DNA from: a virus
Direction: 5' to 3' (one strand)
IMG/VR virus record: IMGVR_UViG_3300044714_000076
Location: 1 to 62,787 of that record
Length of the DNA: 62,787 nt
The notes under the pieces were generated by a model. It made no database searches, had not been told where the DNA came from, and worked only from the letters and a program-made list of their open reading frames with translations. Position numbers and translations under genes: made by a program. This document shows, in pieces, positions 1 through 5,895 of the stretch; within the stretch, counting starts at the first letter, position 1, and the number at the start of each line of letters is the position of its first letter.

Positions 1-164
1 TTTTCATTACGGACCTGCGTAGTTCCAGTCATCCGAACGAAAATCCCACAATTCAATGCGAATCTGGCGCATTTCTTCTTGATGCTTCTTTTCAATTTCG
101 TAATTCTTTTTGTAAACACGCGAGCAAGCGCGACAAAAACGCTGTTTTGCCCAAAAGTAAGTAT
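1..164. repeat. Left copy of 164-bp terminal repeat
   Basis: Bases 1-164 match 62624-62787 except at position 127 (A here, C at 62750). The repeat is most likely an assembly overlap of a circular or circularly permuted genome. A true short terminal redundancy is possible but less likely, because the repeat lies inside a coding region. Confidence 0.95.
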
Positions 165-510
165 TTTCAGGCGTGTATTCATGTCCTTGTGGGCAGTGCG
201 TTTTTCTTAGATTATTAGGGGCAACGCCAACCCCGCGGCGAATATTTTCACCGCGAGTTACCGGCTCAAGGTGATCTGGGTTACAGCAACCAGGATTTCG
301 ACAAAGATGGTCGATATCTAATTTTTTGGAAATTCGTTTTCTAAGTAGTGTGAATACCAAACGGTGTACGGCCCACGCTTTTTTACGCCAACTCACAGAG
401 CCATAACCAGTCTTTTTATCTTTGAACGCGCCTACCCAAATCCAGCAACCAGAGTTTGGCTCTGGTATAATATCCTGCTCCACAATTTTTGGTAGTCCAG
501 TCCAGCTCAT
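7..510 (-). CDS. HNH homing-type endonuclease
   Basis: This 167-residue protein has a typical free-standing phage HNH nuclease layout. An N-terminal CWIWVG segment is followed by the HNH core DIDHLCRNPGCCNPDHLEPV at about residues 65-84. A C-terminal zinc knuckle pair follows (HCPQGHEYT and FCRACS). The start at 510 is chosen because GAGGAAAAT precedes it and its ATG overlaps the TGA of the upstream nuclease gene (507). Such genes nick or cut DNA and often spread as selfish elements. Its stop abuts the start of the VRR-NUC gene across the contig junction, so it sits inside the leftward operon. Confidence 0.9.
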   Translation of the reverse strand: MSWTGLPKIVEQDIIPEPNSGCWIWVGAFKDKKTGYGSVSWRKKAWAVHRLVFTLLRKRISKKLDIDHLCRNPGCCNPDHLEPVTRGENIRRGVGVAPNNLRKTHCPQGHEYTPENTYFWAKQRFCRACSRVYKKNYEIEKKHQEEMRQIRIELWDFRSDDWNYAGP

Positions 511-1220
511 ATTTTCCTCTTTTCGGAAATAAACCAATGCTCGCAATCTTCTACGGAACACCAGCCACAGAGTCCAGATTTGCGTTTTTCCCAGTTGCCT
601 GTTTTGCGTTTCTCGGTGATGAGGTTCATCAGTCGGTTAATTTCAGCCCACGTCCCTTTGAAATCCGAAAGATCGTGCATCCGACCAGTATGATCGTGTT
701 TGAGATACACGTACCGACCAATAATAGTTCGTAAATTTGGATACTTAGCCTTGAGCAACAAGGCGTTTGTTTGCAACTCAAATGGATCCTCGTATTTAGG
801 ATCAGATGTTTTCCAATCGGTCAATAGCGCCTTATCGTTAAGCATGACCGTGACATCGTTTTTTCCCCTAAACCAAACATCATTATCCCAGAATCCAGTT
901 GCACGTCCGCCGCTGGTCATGCCTAGCTTTTCTTCGCAGATGACTTGGTACTGATCGAACGGAGCAGCGTGCTTTTCCCAGTCTCTCATTTTATCAGGAA
1001 GCACTTTGCCTTTACCGACACGCTTTTCCATCGCGTCGTGAACCTCGTTGCCCCATGTCATTTCGGGGGTTTCGCGATAGACCTGATCTTTCTTAATGTA
1101 CCTGCGAAACATGGCGTGTTCGCAGTTGATGAATCCCTTGAGATTCGTAAACGTACCAATAAACGGCCGCCGATCGAGGAAAGCCGGGATGTCGCCTGGA
1201 TCGGCGTCTTGGAGGGTCAT
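507..1220 (-). CDS. Cas4/RecB-like PD-(D/E)XK nuclease
   Basis: The protein has 237 residues. Around the middle it carries GKNDVTV followed by ALLTDWKTS, the G-x-x-D and D-x-K pattern of the RecB/Cas4 branch of PD-(D/E)XK nucleases. The C-terminus has a cysteine cluster (CGWCSVEDCEHW) that together with an N-terminal Cys could bind an iron-sulfur cluster as in Cas4. It likely processes DNA ends during replication or recombination, next to polymerase, helicase and VRR-NUC genes. The start at 1220 overlaps the preceding 33-residue gene by ATGA. A longer upstream reading has no ribosome-binding support. Confidence 0.85.
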   Translation of the reverse strand: MTLQDADPGDIPAFLDRRPFIGTFTNLKGFINCEHAMFRRYIKKDQVYRETPEMTWGNEVHDAMEKRVGKGKVLPDKMRDWEKHAAPFDQYQVICEEKLGMTSGGRATGFWDNDVWFRGKNDVTVMLNDKALLTDWKTSDPKYEDPFELQTNALLLKAKYPNLRTIIGRYVYLKHDHTGRMHDLSDFKGTWAEINRLMNLITEKRKTGNWEKRKSGLCGWCSVEDCEHWFISEKRKI

Positions 1221-1318
1221 CGGCGGTCGCTCTCGTAATCGTTGGTCGCGACGAACCACGCTAAATAACCGATCGCTGCCAAGCCGATCAGCAATGCAAA
1301 CACTCCAAGCACACTCAT
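1217..1318 (-). CDS. 33-residue membrane micropeptide
   Basis: ATG at 1318 opens a short reading frame (MSVLGVFALLIGLAAIGY...) that is one predicted transmembrane helix followed by a polar tail ending in SDRR. It is joined at both ends by ATGA overlaps, to the lysine-rich gene upstream (stop at 1315) and the Cas4-like gene downstream (start at 1220). This makes translational coupling likely. Function unknown; it could affect the membrane or be a small regulator. Confidence 0.65.
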   Translation of the reverse strand: MSVLGVFALLIGLAAIGYLAWFVATNDYESDRR

Positions 1319-1659
1319 CCAAATATCTTTCCAAGCGCAGCGGCAATCTTCTGCCTCGACTTCTTCGGCAACTTCTGCAATCCAGCACCGATCGAGAGCA
1401 GCGCGCCAGATTCTTCCTCGGACAAGCTGCCGATCTCCAGCAACATGCTGATAGGCAGCCTCATTTCCTTGACGGCGCGCGGTTTGCGCGCTTTGCGCTC
1501 CTTCTTGGGAGCGGGTGCGGCTTCCTTGGCCGGCGCCGTGCCATTGGTGGCACCCTTCTTCGGCGGTATCTTCCGCTTCTTCTTTTCCTTGCCCGCCGAA
1601 GGCGGGTCGCCTTCAACAGGTGGTTGGCCTTGCTTGAATTCTGCAAAGGGATCACTCAT
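1315..1659 (-). CDS. Lysine/proline-rich hypothetical protein
   Basis: This 114-residue protein has a strongly basic, low-complexity middle (KEKKKRKIPPKKG, KKERKARKPRAVK). A better-ordered C-terminal half resembles a small helical domain. The basic stretch suggests nucleic-acid binding, but no family was recognised. It sits in the leftward replication operon and overlaps the previous gene by 8 bases. Confidence 0.75.
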   Translation of the reverse strand: MSDPFAEFKQGQPPVEGDPPSAGKEKKKRKIPPKKGATNGTAPAKEAAPAPKKERKARKPRAVKEMRLPISMLLEIGSLSEEESGALLSIGAGLQKLPKKSRQKIAAALGKIFG

Positions 1660-1957
1660 TGCTCAGTTCCTTCCGGTTAACGTCTTGGGCGTCATGAACA
1701 TACCCGTCACGAGGATTGATGAAGGTGGTTCCTTCGGCGACCGCGATCGTAGCGGTTGCGCCAAGGCCGCCACTGACAACCGAGATGGTGTCGCCCGGAG
1801 CGTAAGCCGGCGGTACATCCTCGATGTAAGTCGTAATATCGACTGGCAACCCATCGACGCGAGCCTGGAGCTTGGTCACCAACTCGGCCAATTCCCAGCG
1901 CTGGGAGATTGTTGCTCGGATGCAGATTTTGTCGCCGTCGTCCACAATGCTATACAC
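1652..1957 (-). CDS. Hypothetical protein, GTG start
   Basis: This is a 101-residue acidic protein, predicted mostly beta-strand, of unknown function. The start is GTG at 1957, preceded by a strong AAGGAGGAA site, which decides the start. It overlaps the upstream cysteine-rich gene by 8 bases and the downstream lysine-rich gene by 8 bases. Confidence 0.75.
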   Translation of the reverse strand: MYSIVDDGDKICIRATISQRWELAELVTKLQARVDGLPVDITTYIEDVPPAYAPGDTISVVSGGLGATATIAVAEGTTFINPRDGYVHDAQDVNRKELSNE

Positions 1958-2141
1958 GAGGTTCCTCCTTGATGTCTGCTCGCCGCTTGAAATCCTGGCA
2001 GCGGAATCGCGCGTCGGTTTGCTCGCCGTAGTTCAACGAAGCGGCATTCCCACAACGTCCGTTCCACTCGCCTTCCTTGATCCAAGGCCCGGTGCAAGTC
2101 TCGCAACAGTTTGGCGGCCATTTTTGCCAAGAAGGAATCAT
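1950..2141 (-). CDS. Small cysteine-rich (zinc-finger-like) protein
   Basis: The protein has 63 residues, with CCETC near the N-terminus followed by single cysteines at GRCGN and RFRCQD, which could form one zinc site. Tryptophans surround the first knuckle. An AAAGAGGTG site lies upstream of ATG 2141. It overlaps the next gene by 8 bases. No function can be assigned. Confidence 0.65.
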   Translation of the reverse strand: MIPSWQKWPPNCCETCTGPWIKEGEWNGRCGNAASLNYGEQTDARFRCQDFKRRADIKEEPRV

Positions 2142-2148
2142 ACTGGTA

Positions 2149-2277
2149 TCACCTCTTTGCAGGAGCAGAGCCACGACATCCCGACCGACCATTGATGATG
2201 CGGCCAACCAAGATCAGGCACGGATATGTGCCAACCGCACATAAGAAAGTCCAGAACGTGCTCGTGGCGGATCTCAC
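2149..2277 (-). CDS. Possible 42-residue membrane peptide
   Basis: A GTG at 2277 overlaps the polymerase stop as GTGA, the same coupling used elsewhere in this operon. It opens a 42-residue frame with a hydrophobic core (FWTFLCAVGTYPCLILVG) and a basic end (SAPAKR). It fills the otherwise empty gap between the polymerase gene and the next gene, and its 3' end carries that gene's ribosome-binding site. The start codon and lack of a clear upstream Shine-Dalgarno make it uncertain. Confidence 0.45.
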   Translation of the reverse strand: MRSATSTFWTFLCAVGTYPCLILVGRIINGRSGCRGSAPAKR

Positions 2278-4145
2278 TTACTGTACCGTTGGGATAGCGT
2301 GGCCTCGGCATCTAGGGGAATCCCTGGCAGCCAGTCAGGCGTCTTGCGAAACTCGGCTAAAAAATCTTGAGCATGCTGCTCTTGCTGTCCATCGTTGTCA
2401 ACAAGAATCAGCAGCTCATCGTAGGGCCAGTTGAGAATCCGAAAGCCCTTGGCGGTGATGCGGTTCATTGCCTGTGAGACAATCACGCGGCTGACAGCTT
2501 CGCAAATATTTTGCACCAGTTTCGAATCCCACATCTCCTTCCAGCCGTGGCGCGTCCGCATCCGCCAGAAGCCGCTCGACTTGAATTCGTGTACATCCTC
2601 GTCGGGGCCGGGAATATGCCATTCCAGCGTATCATAAATCAGAGGCTGACCCGCGGGCAAGTAAATCCGATGATCGCGGATCGTTAGCGGTCCCCATTGC
2701 ATAGTGGAGCCTTCGGCCAAGCGTCGTAACGCCAACTTGGCCTGTCCCCAGTAGCCAGTGTTGCGATCGCAGACCTTGGGATGTGTGCGACGGAATAGGT
2801 CAACCCACCGATCTGCATCGTCACGGCTTAAATTAACCGGCGGGCCGTACAAACCGACTCGCGCCGTCTTTTGAAACTTTTCGCCGGCCGCACCGTAAAT
2901 GCACATGAGGTTAGCTTGCTTGGACATGCCCCGCTTTTGCTCCATCTCCAGGCGCCGCGGATCGTTCTTAGTTGGTTTGTAGATGCGCTCGCCGTAGAAC
3001 TCGCACGCGCCGGGAAGATACGGGTCCTCGCCGTTGCGCAATTGCTCGATCACATCGTCCTGTCCTGCCAGATACATGCAAACCCGGAATTCTATTTGCG
3101 AGGCGTCAACGGGAGCGAGCAGATAACCGTCGGGCGCCAGGATGGCCTTGCGCATGTCGGAGCCGCGCTTGAAATTGAGCCAGTTGGCGCCATCCCCCCC
3201 TGATACTCGCAAAGTACCAGCGCCAGCGTATTTGAGGTAAACACACAGAGGTCCCCTAGTGTCCATCCAGCCCAGGGTTTCGGCGCGGGTTTGCATGAGC
3301 GTTGATTTTTCACCTAGCCTCGCTTCTGCCAGCGCGCGAACGCGAGGCGAATCATGTTCGCGCAATTCTTCCATGAATTGATCAGTCTTTGCAAAACAAA
3401 AAATTGGGCCGCGCTTTCCTTCCTTCGTTTTTGGTTCAACTCCCTCTGCGCGTAATAAAACAGCGAACTTCTCGGCGGACTGCAACTCGCTTGCGGCAAT
3501 CCCCAGCTCCTTGAGGCGCGCGGCCTTGCCATGTTCTTCCCTCTCCCAGATTCGCGCCAACATCTCGGTGTCGGCGCGCAAAACCGGATTCACAAACATG
3601 CGGATCACGGTGTCCATCACCGTGAATTCTTCCTTGGGGATTTGCGGGCCGAGCTTCTTGAATAATTGCCACGTTAAATCTACGTCGTGGCAGGCACCAT
3701 CTGCGACTTGTTGCTGTACGTTGTGAGGCACCTCGTGCCAGTGCTTGCCGCGGAAGGCGTTGTAAGGGACGGTTTTAGCGGCTAGTCCGAAGTGCTTGGC
3801 GAGAGCGTCGAGGCCAACACTGAGATGGTTGCCCAAAAGTAAGCGGGCACAGGAAAGAGTATCGAGGTAGAGTTTTGGAACGATGCCGTAGTGATGCGAG
3901 AGGATAAGGCCATCGAACTGGGCGTGATGGCAGATGATCGCGGTGTCGCTCCAGTCCTCTTGCGCGAAGATGTAACGCGCTTGCCGGTCGTCATACCATT
4001 TGGGATCGGTGTCGGCACTCCACTTGACGGCCCAGCCGTGGCACTCGAAGCGCTTATCGCGCACGTATGCCTCGGTGGTCATTTTACTTAGAGTGTATGA
4101 TTCAGAATCGAAAAATGTTTCGGCGTCAGCACAAATGATTCTCAC
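2274..4145 (-). CDS. Family A DNA polymerase with 3'-5' exonuclease
   Basis: This 623-residue replicative polymerase has the T7/Pol I type layout. The exonuclease domain shows D7/E9 (CADAET), H73-x4-D78 (CHHAQFDGL) and the HDVD region at about 153-156. In the polymerase domain, motif A is VDASQIEFRV at 346-355 (D347), motif B is RGMSKQANLMCIYG at 405-418, and motif C is WPYDELLIL around D576/E577. Motif C normally reads HDE, but the histidine position is tyrosine here. The start is GTG at 4145, overlapping the upstream gene as GTGA. It probably works with the primase-helicase (5892-8276), the SNF2 helicase and the ssDNA-binding candidate. Confidence 0.95.
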   Translation of the reverse strand: MRIICADAETFFDSESYTLSKMTTEAYVRDKRFECHGWAVKWSADTDPKWYDDRQARYIFAQEDWSDTAIICHHAQFDGLILSHHYGIVPKLYLDTLSCARLLLGNHLSVGLDALAKHFGLAAKTVPYNAFRGKHWHEVPHNVQQQVADGACHDVDLTWQLFKKLGPQIPKEEFTVMDTVIRMFVNPVLRADTEMLARIWEREEHGKAARLKELGIAASELQSAEKFAVLLRAEGVEPKTKEGKRGPIFCFAKTDQFMEELREHDSPRVRALAEARLGEKSTLMQTRAETLGWMDTRGPLCVYLKYAGAGTLRVSGGDGANWLNFKRGSDMRKAILAPDGYLLAPVDASQIEFRVCMYLAGQDDVIEQLRNGEDPYLPGACEFYGERIYKPTKNDPRRLEMEQKRGMSKQANLMCIYGAAGEKFQKTARVGLYGPPVNLSRDDADRWVDLFRRTHPKVCDRNTGYWGQAKLALRRLAEGSTMQWGPLTIRDHRIYLPAGQPLIYDTLEWHIPGPDEDVHEFKSSGFWRMRTRHGWKEMWDSKLVQNICEAVSRVIVSQAMNRITAKGFRILNWPYDELLILVDNDGQQEQHAQDFLAEFRKTPDWLPGIPLDAEATLSQRYSK

Positions 4146-4462
4146 AACCGCACCAGCCGGTAAATCGAGCCGTGCCCTTTGGTCGAAACAATCTTAAGCG
4201 GCGGCTTGAATTGAGCCAGCTTCTTATTCACGTAATGCGTGGTGGTAGCGACGATCTGGTGGCAGTAATTGTCACCGTTGCGGTTGGAAAAAATCCGCTC
4301 GCGGATGGCCTGATGGCTGATACCGTCCGGGGATTTCTTAAGCAGGTTGAAAAGTGCTTGTTGGTTCGGTCCCATGTGCACCACCTTGCCCTCGAAACCG
4401 ACGAGATCCGGCGTGAGCTGGCCGCAACAGGGGCAGCGGTAGTTTTTCCTTGAGGCCATCAC
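4142..4462 (-). CDS. Zinc-ribbon plus winged-helix regulator
   Basis: The protein has 106 residues. The N-terminus has a CPCCG zinc knuckle. From about residue 32 the chain resembles the DNA-binding domain of OmpR/PhoB-type regulators: a helical QQALFNLLKKSPDGISHQAIRE-like segment, then a wing ending STKGHGSIYRLV. There is no receiver domain. It is likely a phage transcription factor co-expressed with the polymerase. The start is GTG 4462 (GTGA overlap with the preceding gene) or the adjacent ATG 4459. Confidence 0.75.
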   Translation of the reverse strand: MMASRKNYRCPCCGQLTPDLVGFEGKVVHMGPNQQALFNLLKKSPDGISHQAIRERIFSNRNGDNYCHQIVATTTHYVNKKLAQFKPPLKIVSTKGHGSIYRLVRL

Positions 4463-4548
4463 TCGCGCCGCAAAACCGAGTCGTAGGCGTAAGTGGTGAG
4501 ACCGACCAGGACCAGCCAGATCAGCGTGAAGGTGAGAGTTGTGATCAT
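4459..4548 (-). CDS. 29-residue membrane micropeptide
   Basis: ATG 4548 overlaps the preceding stop as ATGA. The peptide (MITTLTFTLIWLVLVGLTTY...) is almost entirely one transmembrane helix, with a charged end DSVLRRE. Its stop overlaps the start of the winged-helix gene. Function unknown; the coupling at both ends supports translation. Confidence 0.6.
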   Translation of the reverse strand: MITTLTFTLIWLVLVGLTTYAYDSVLRRE

Positions 4549-4661
4549 GACCGTCGATCCGGGTGCCAAGTGTCGGGCCGCGACTGCCGCCGGCAGACCA
4601 GCCAGACGGAGAGGATCACGCCTGCGGCAGACAAGAAGTGGGAAGCGAGGAAGTAAATCAT
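4545..4661 (-). CDS. 38-residue membrane micropeptide
   Basis: ATG 4661 overlaps the stop of the HTPGPW-family gene as ATGA. The peptide starts with a hydrophobic helix (MIYFLASHFLSAAGVILSVW) followed by a basic tail (CRRQSRPDTW). Its stop overlaps the next micropeptide. These two consecutive single-helix peptides may form a small membrane complex, but this is inference from adjacency only. Confidence 0.6.
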   Translation of the reverse strand: MIYFLASHFLSAAGVILSVWLVCRRQSRPDTWHPDRRS

Positions 4662-4987
4662 TTGGGCACTCCAATTGCTTTGCTGATGGCAGCAAGTGCT
4701 AAACGAACTGCGTCGCCGTAGGCATCAATAGTTTCCGCGCCGTCGTCCGCCCTGAGAAAAGACTGTAATGCAGCAAGCAAATCCGGTGCAGCAGCGATCA
4801 GCCGAGCATTGTCGGCGCTTTCGGACGTGATTCGATTGCCTGGTCTAGCAGACCGAGTATTATAGTAACTGCCATCGTGAACATCGTTTTCAGAAACGCA
4901 AATTCTGTCTCCATATCCAAAATTGGGGGCTCTAATAATCCAGCCTCCCATACACTCAGAGACGATCCAAGGCCCAGGCGTGTGCAT
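4658..4987 (-). CDS. HTPGPW-family phage protein (unknown function)
   Basis: This 109-residue protein begins MHTPGPW and has DNARLIAAAPDLLAALQ in the middle. This two-motif signature is common in small phage proteins of unknown function. A second member lies at 56846-57187 in the same arm. GGGGAGAGTGAT directly upstream of ATG 4987 sets the start. The same GGGAGAGTGA-ATG leader recurs before 8552 and 9001. Confidence 0.8.
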   Translation of the reverse strand: MHTPGPWIVSECMGGWIIRAPNFGYGDRICVSENDVHDGSYYNTRSARPGNRITSESADNARLIAAAPDLLAALQSFLRADDGAETIDAYGDAVRLALAAISKAIGVPK

Positions 4988-4988
4988 A

Positions 4989-5255
4989 TCACTCTCCCCA
5001 ATTAAACTGTTTCCCGTTCCGCAACTGGCTCTCGACGCCGGCACATACATTGACATACCGTTTCCACACCGGACCCGGAATAGCTTTCGATTTCTGCTTG
5101 CCGGCGATGTGAGCGGCCGTGCGCGGTGGCGTCTTGCCCCACTCCATCCAGTTTATCGAGACGACGCTGTACCCGGACAGCTCCGAGAGTTTTTCCAGGG
5201 AAAGGCCAAGGGCTTTTCGCCAAGCGCGCGCCTGTTCGTGAGGCTTGATGCTCAT
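4989..5255 (-). CDS. XRE-type helix-turn-helix regulator
   Basis: The protein has 88 residues. Residues 6-50 (ARAWRKALGLSLEKLSELSG then SVVSINWMEWGK) fit the XRE/Cro helix-turn-helix. The C-terminal part is short, and no oligomerisation domain is visible. It is the first gene of the leftward arm and lies beside the divergent control region, as expected of a Cro/CI-like switch protein. The nearby palindrome at 5394-5406 is a candidate binding site. A strong promoter places the predicted transcription start about one base before the ATG. Confidence 0.8.
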   Translation of the reverse strand: MSIKPHEQARAWRKALGLSLEKLSELSGYSVVSINWMEWGKTPPRTAAHIAGKQKSKAIPGPVWKRYVNVCAGVESQLRNGKQFNWGE

Positions 5256-5262
5256 GACTCAC

Positions 5263-5291
5263 TCTCTACCATGCGCGAGCAAGCCTGTCAA
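5263..5291 (-). promoter_or_regulatory. Leftward sigma70-type promoter for the left arm
   Basis: On the minus strand a perfect TTGACA (5291-5286) is followed after 17 bases by TAGAGA (5268-5263). The predicted start is about 5256, one base before the XRE gene's ATG, so the message would be nearly leaderless. Confidence 0.55.
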
Positions 5292-5296
5292 CCATA

Positions 5297-5325
5297 AGAA
5301 AAGGCCCCGCCTTTCGGGCAGGGCC
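5297..5325 (-). terminator. Leftward intrinsic terminator upstream of left arm
   Basis: Stem GGCCC (5303-5307) pairs with GGGCC (5321-5325), with an inner GCC/GGC pairing. Read leftward, it is followed by TTTTCTT. It would stop leftward transcripts entering from the right of 5325 while leaving the 5263-5291 promoter unaffected. Confidence 0.6.
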
Positions 5326-5393
5326 AAGTTTGGGTAGAAGGGAGTAAGGACAAACGAGATCAAAGGTCCACGGCCGAAGCGTAGCACAACTTT

Positions 5394-5423
5394 CTTGACG
5401 GTCAAGTGACTTAGGGACAGAAT
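5394..5423 (+). promoter_or_regulatory. Rightward promoter with palindromic operator
   Basis: TTGACG (5395-5400), 17 bases, then CAGAAT (5418-5423) forms a candidate rightward promoter. The perfect palindrome CTTGAC-G-GTCAAG (5394-5406) covers its -35 box. It also supplies a leftward -35 (TTGACC) with TACGCT 16 bases further left, so back-to-back promoters could share one operator. Confidence 0.5.
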
Positions 5424-5450
5424 GAAAAACCCCGCCACGAGGGCGGGGTT
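5424..5450 (-). terminator. Second leftward intrinsic terminator
   Basis: A 9-bp stem AACCCCGCC (5428-5436) pairs with GGCGGGGTT (5442-5450) around a 5-base loop. Read leftward it is followed by a run of T (5424-5429 region). Read rightward the downstream sequence is not T-rich, so it would only form a 5' hairpin on rightward messages. Confidence 0.65.
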
Positions 5451-5529
5451 GGGTTCTGAGCGGCTGGATGAGCGGTGTTGCAGCTCCTCATTTAGCCGAG
5501 CACCCCCACTTTGTCAACGGGTTGTCGGC

Positions 5530-5895
5530 ATGTCCAAATCAAACTTCTTAGACGCGCGTCGCCGTAAATTCCTCGAATCCGAGCCGGCCAAGCAGGCAAT
5601 GGCGGCGGCCAGCGATATGGACCGCATCTTTTTCGAACTGAACCCCACCCGCAACTATCACCTGCGCCCGCCGATCCTCAACGAATTCCCGCCGGACGAT
5701 ATCGTTAAGTCCTTTCCGGGCGAGATCGAGACGTTTTTTGTCGTGGTGTGCCAGATCACTCGCGGTGTCCGCAGCAGGATCTTAACGTCAAGTCCTGGTA
5801 CGCCTGATATCTACGAATCCGACGAGGAAGAATTCGCGAAAGCTTTATGGGAAGGCATAATTGAAGGCAACGGCTACGCGGTGTTGCCGTCATGA
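5530..5895 (+). CDS. Hypothetical protein upstream of primase-helicase
   Basis: The protein has 121 residues, with a basic N-terminus (LDARRRKFLE) and an acidic C-terminal third (SDEEEFAKALWEG). No domain was recognised. ATG 5530 is chosen over upstream codons because the region 5422-5529 holds a terminator hairpin and a promoter. Its stop overlaps the primase-helicase start as ATGA, so it is the first gene of the rightward arm. Confidence 0.7.
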   Translation: MSKSNFLDARRRKFLESEPAKQAMAAASDMDRIFFELNPTRNYHLRPPILNEFPPDDIVKSFPGEIETFFVVVCQITRGVRSRILTSSPGTPDIYESDEEEFAKALWEGIIEGNGYAVLPS

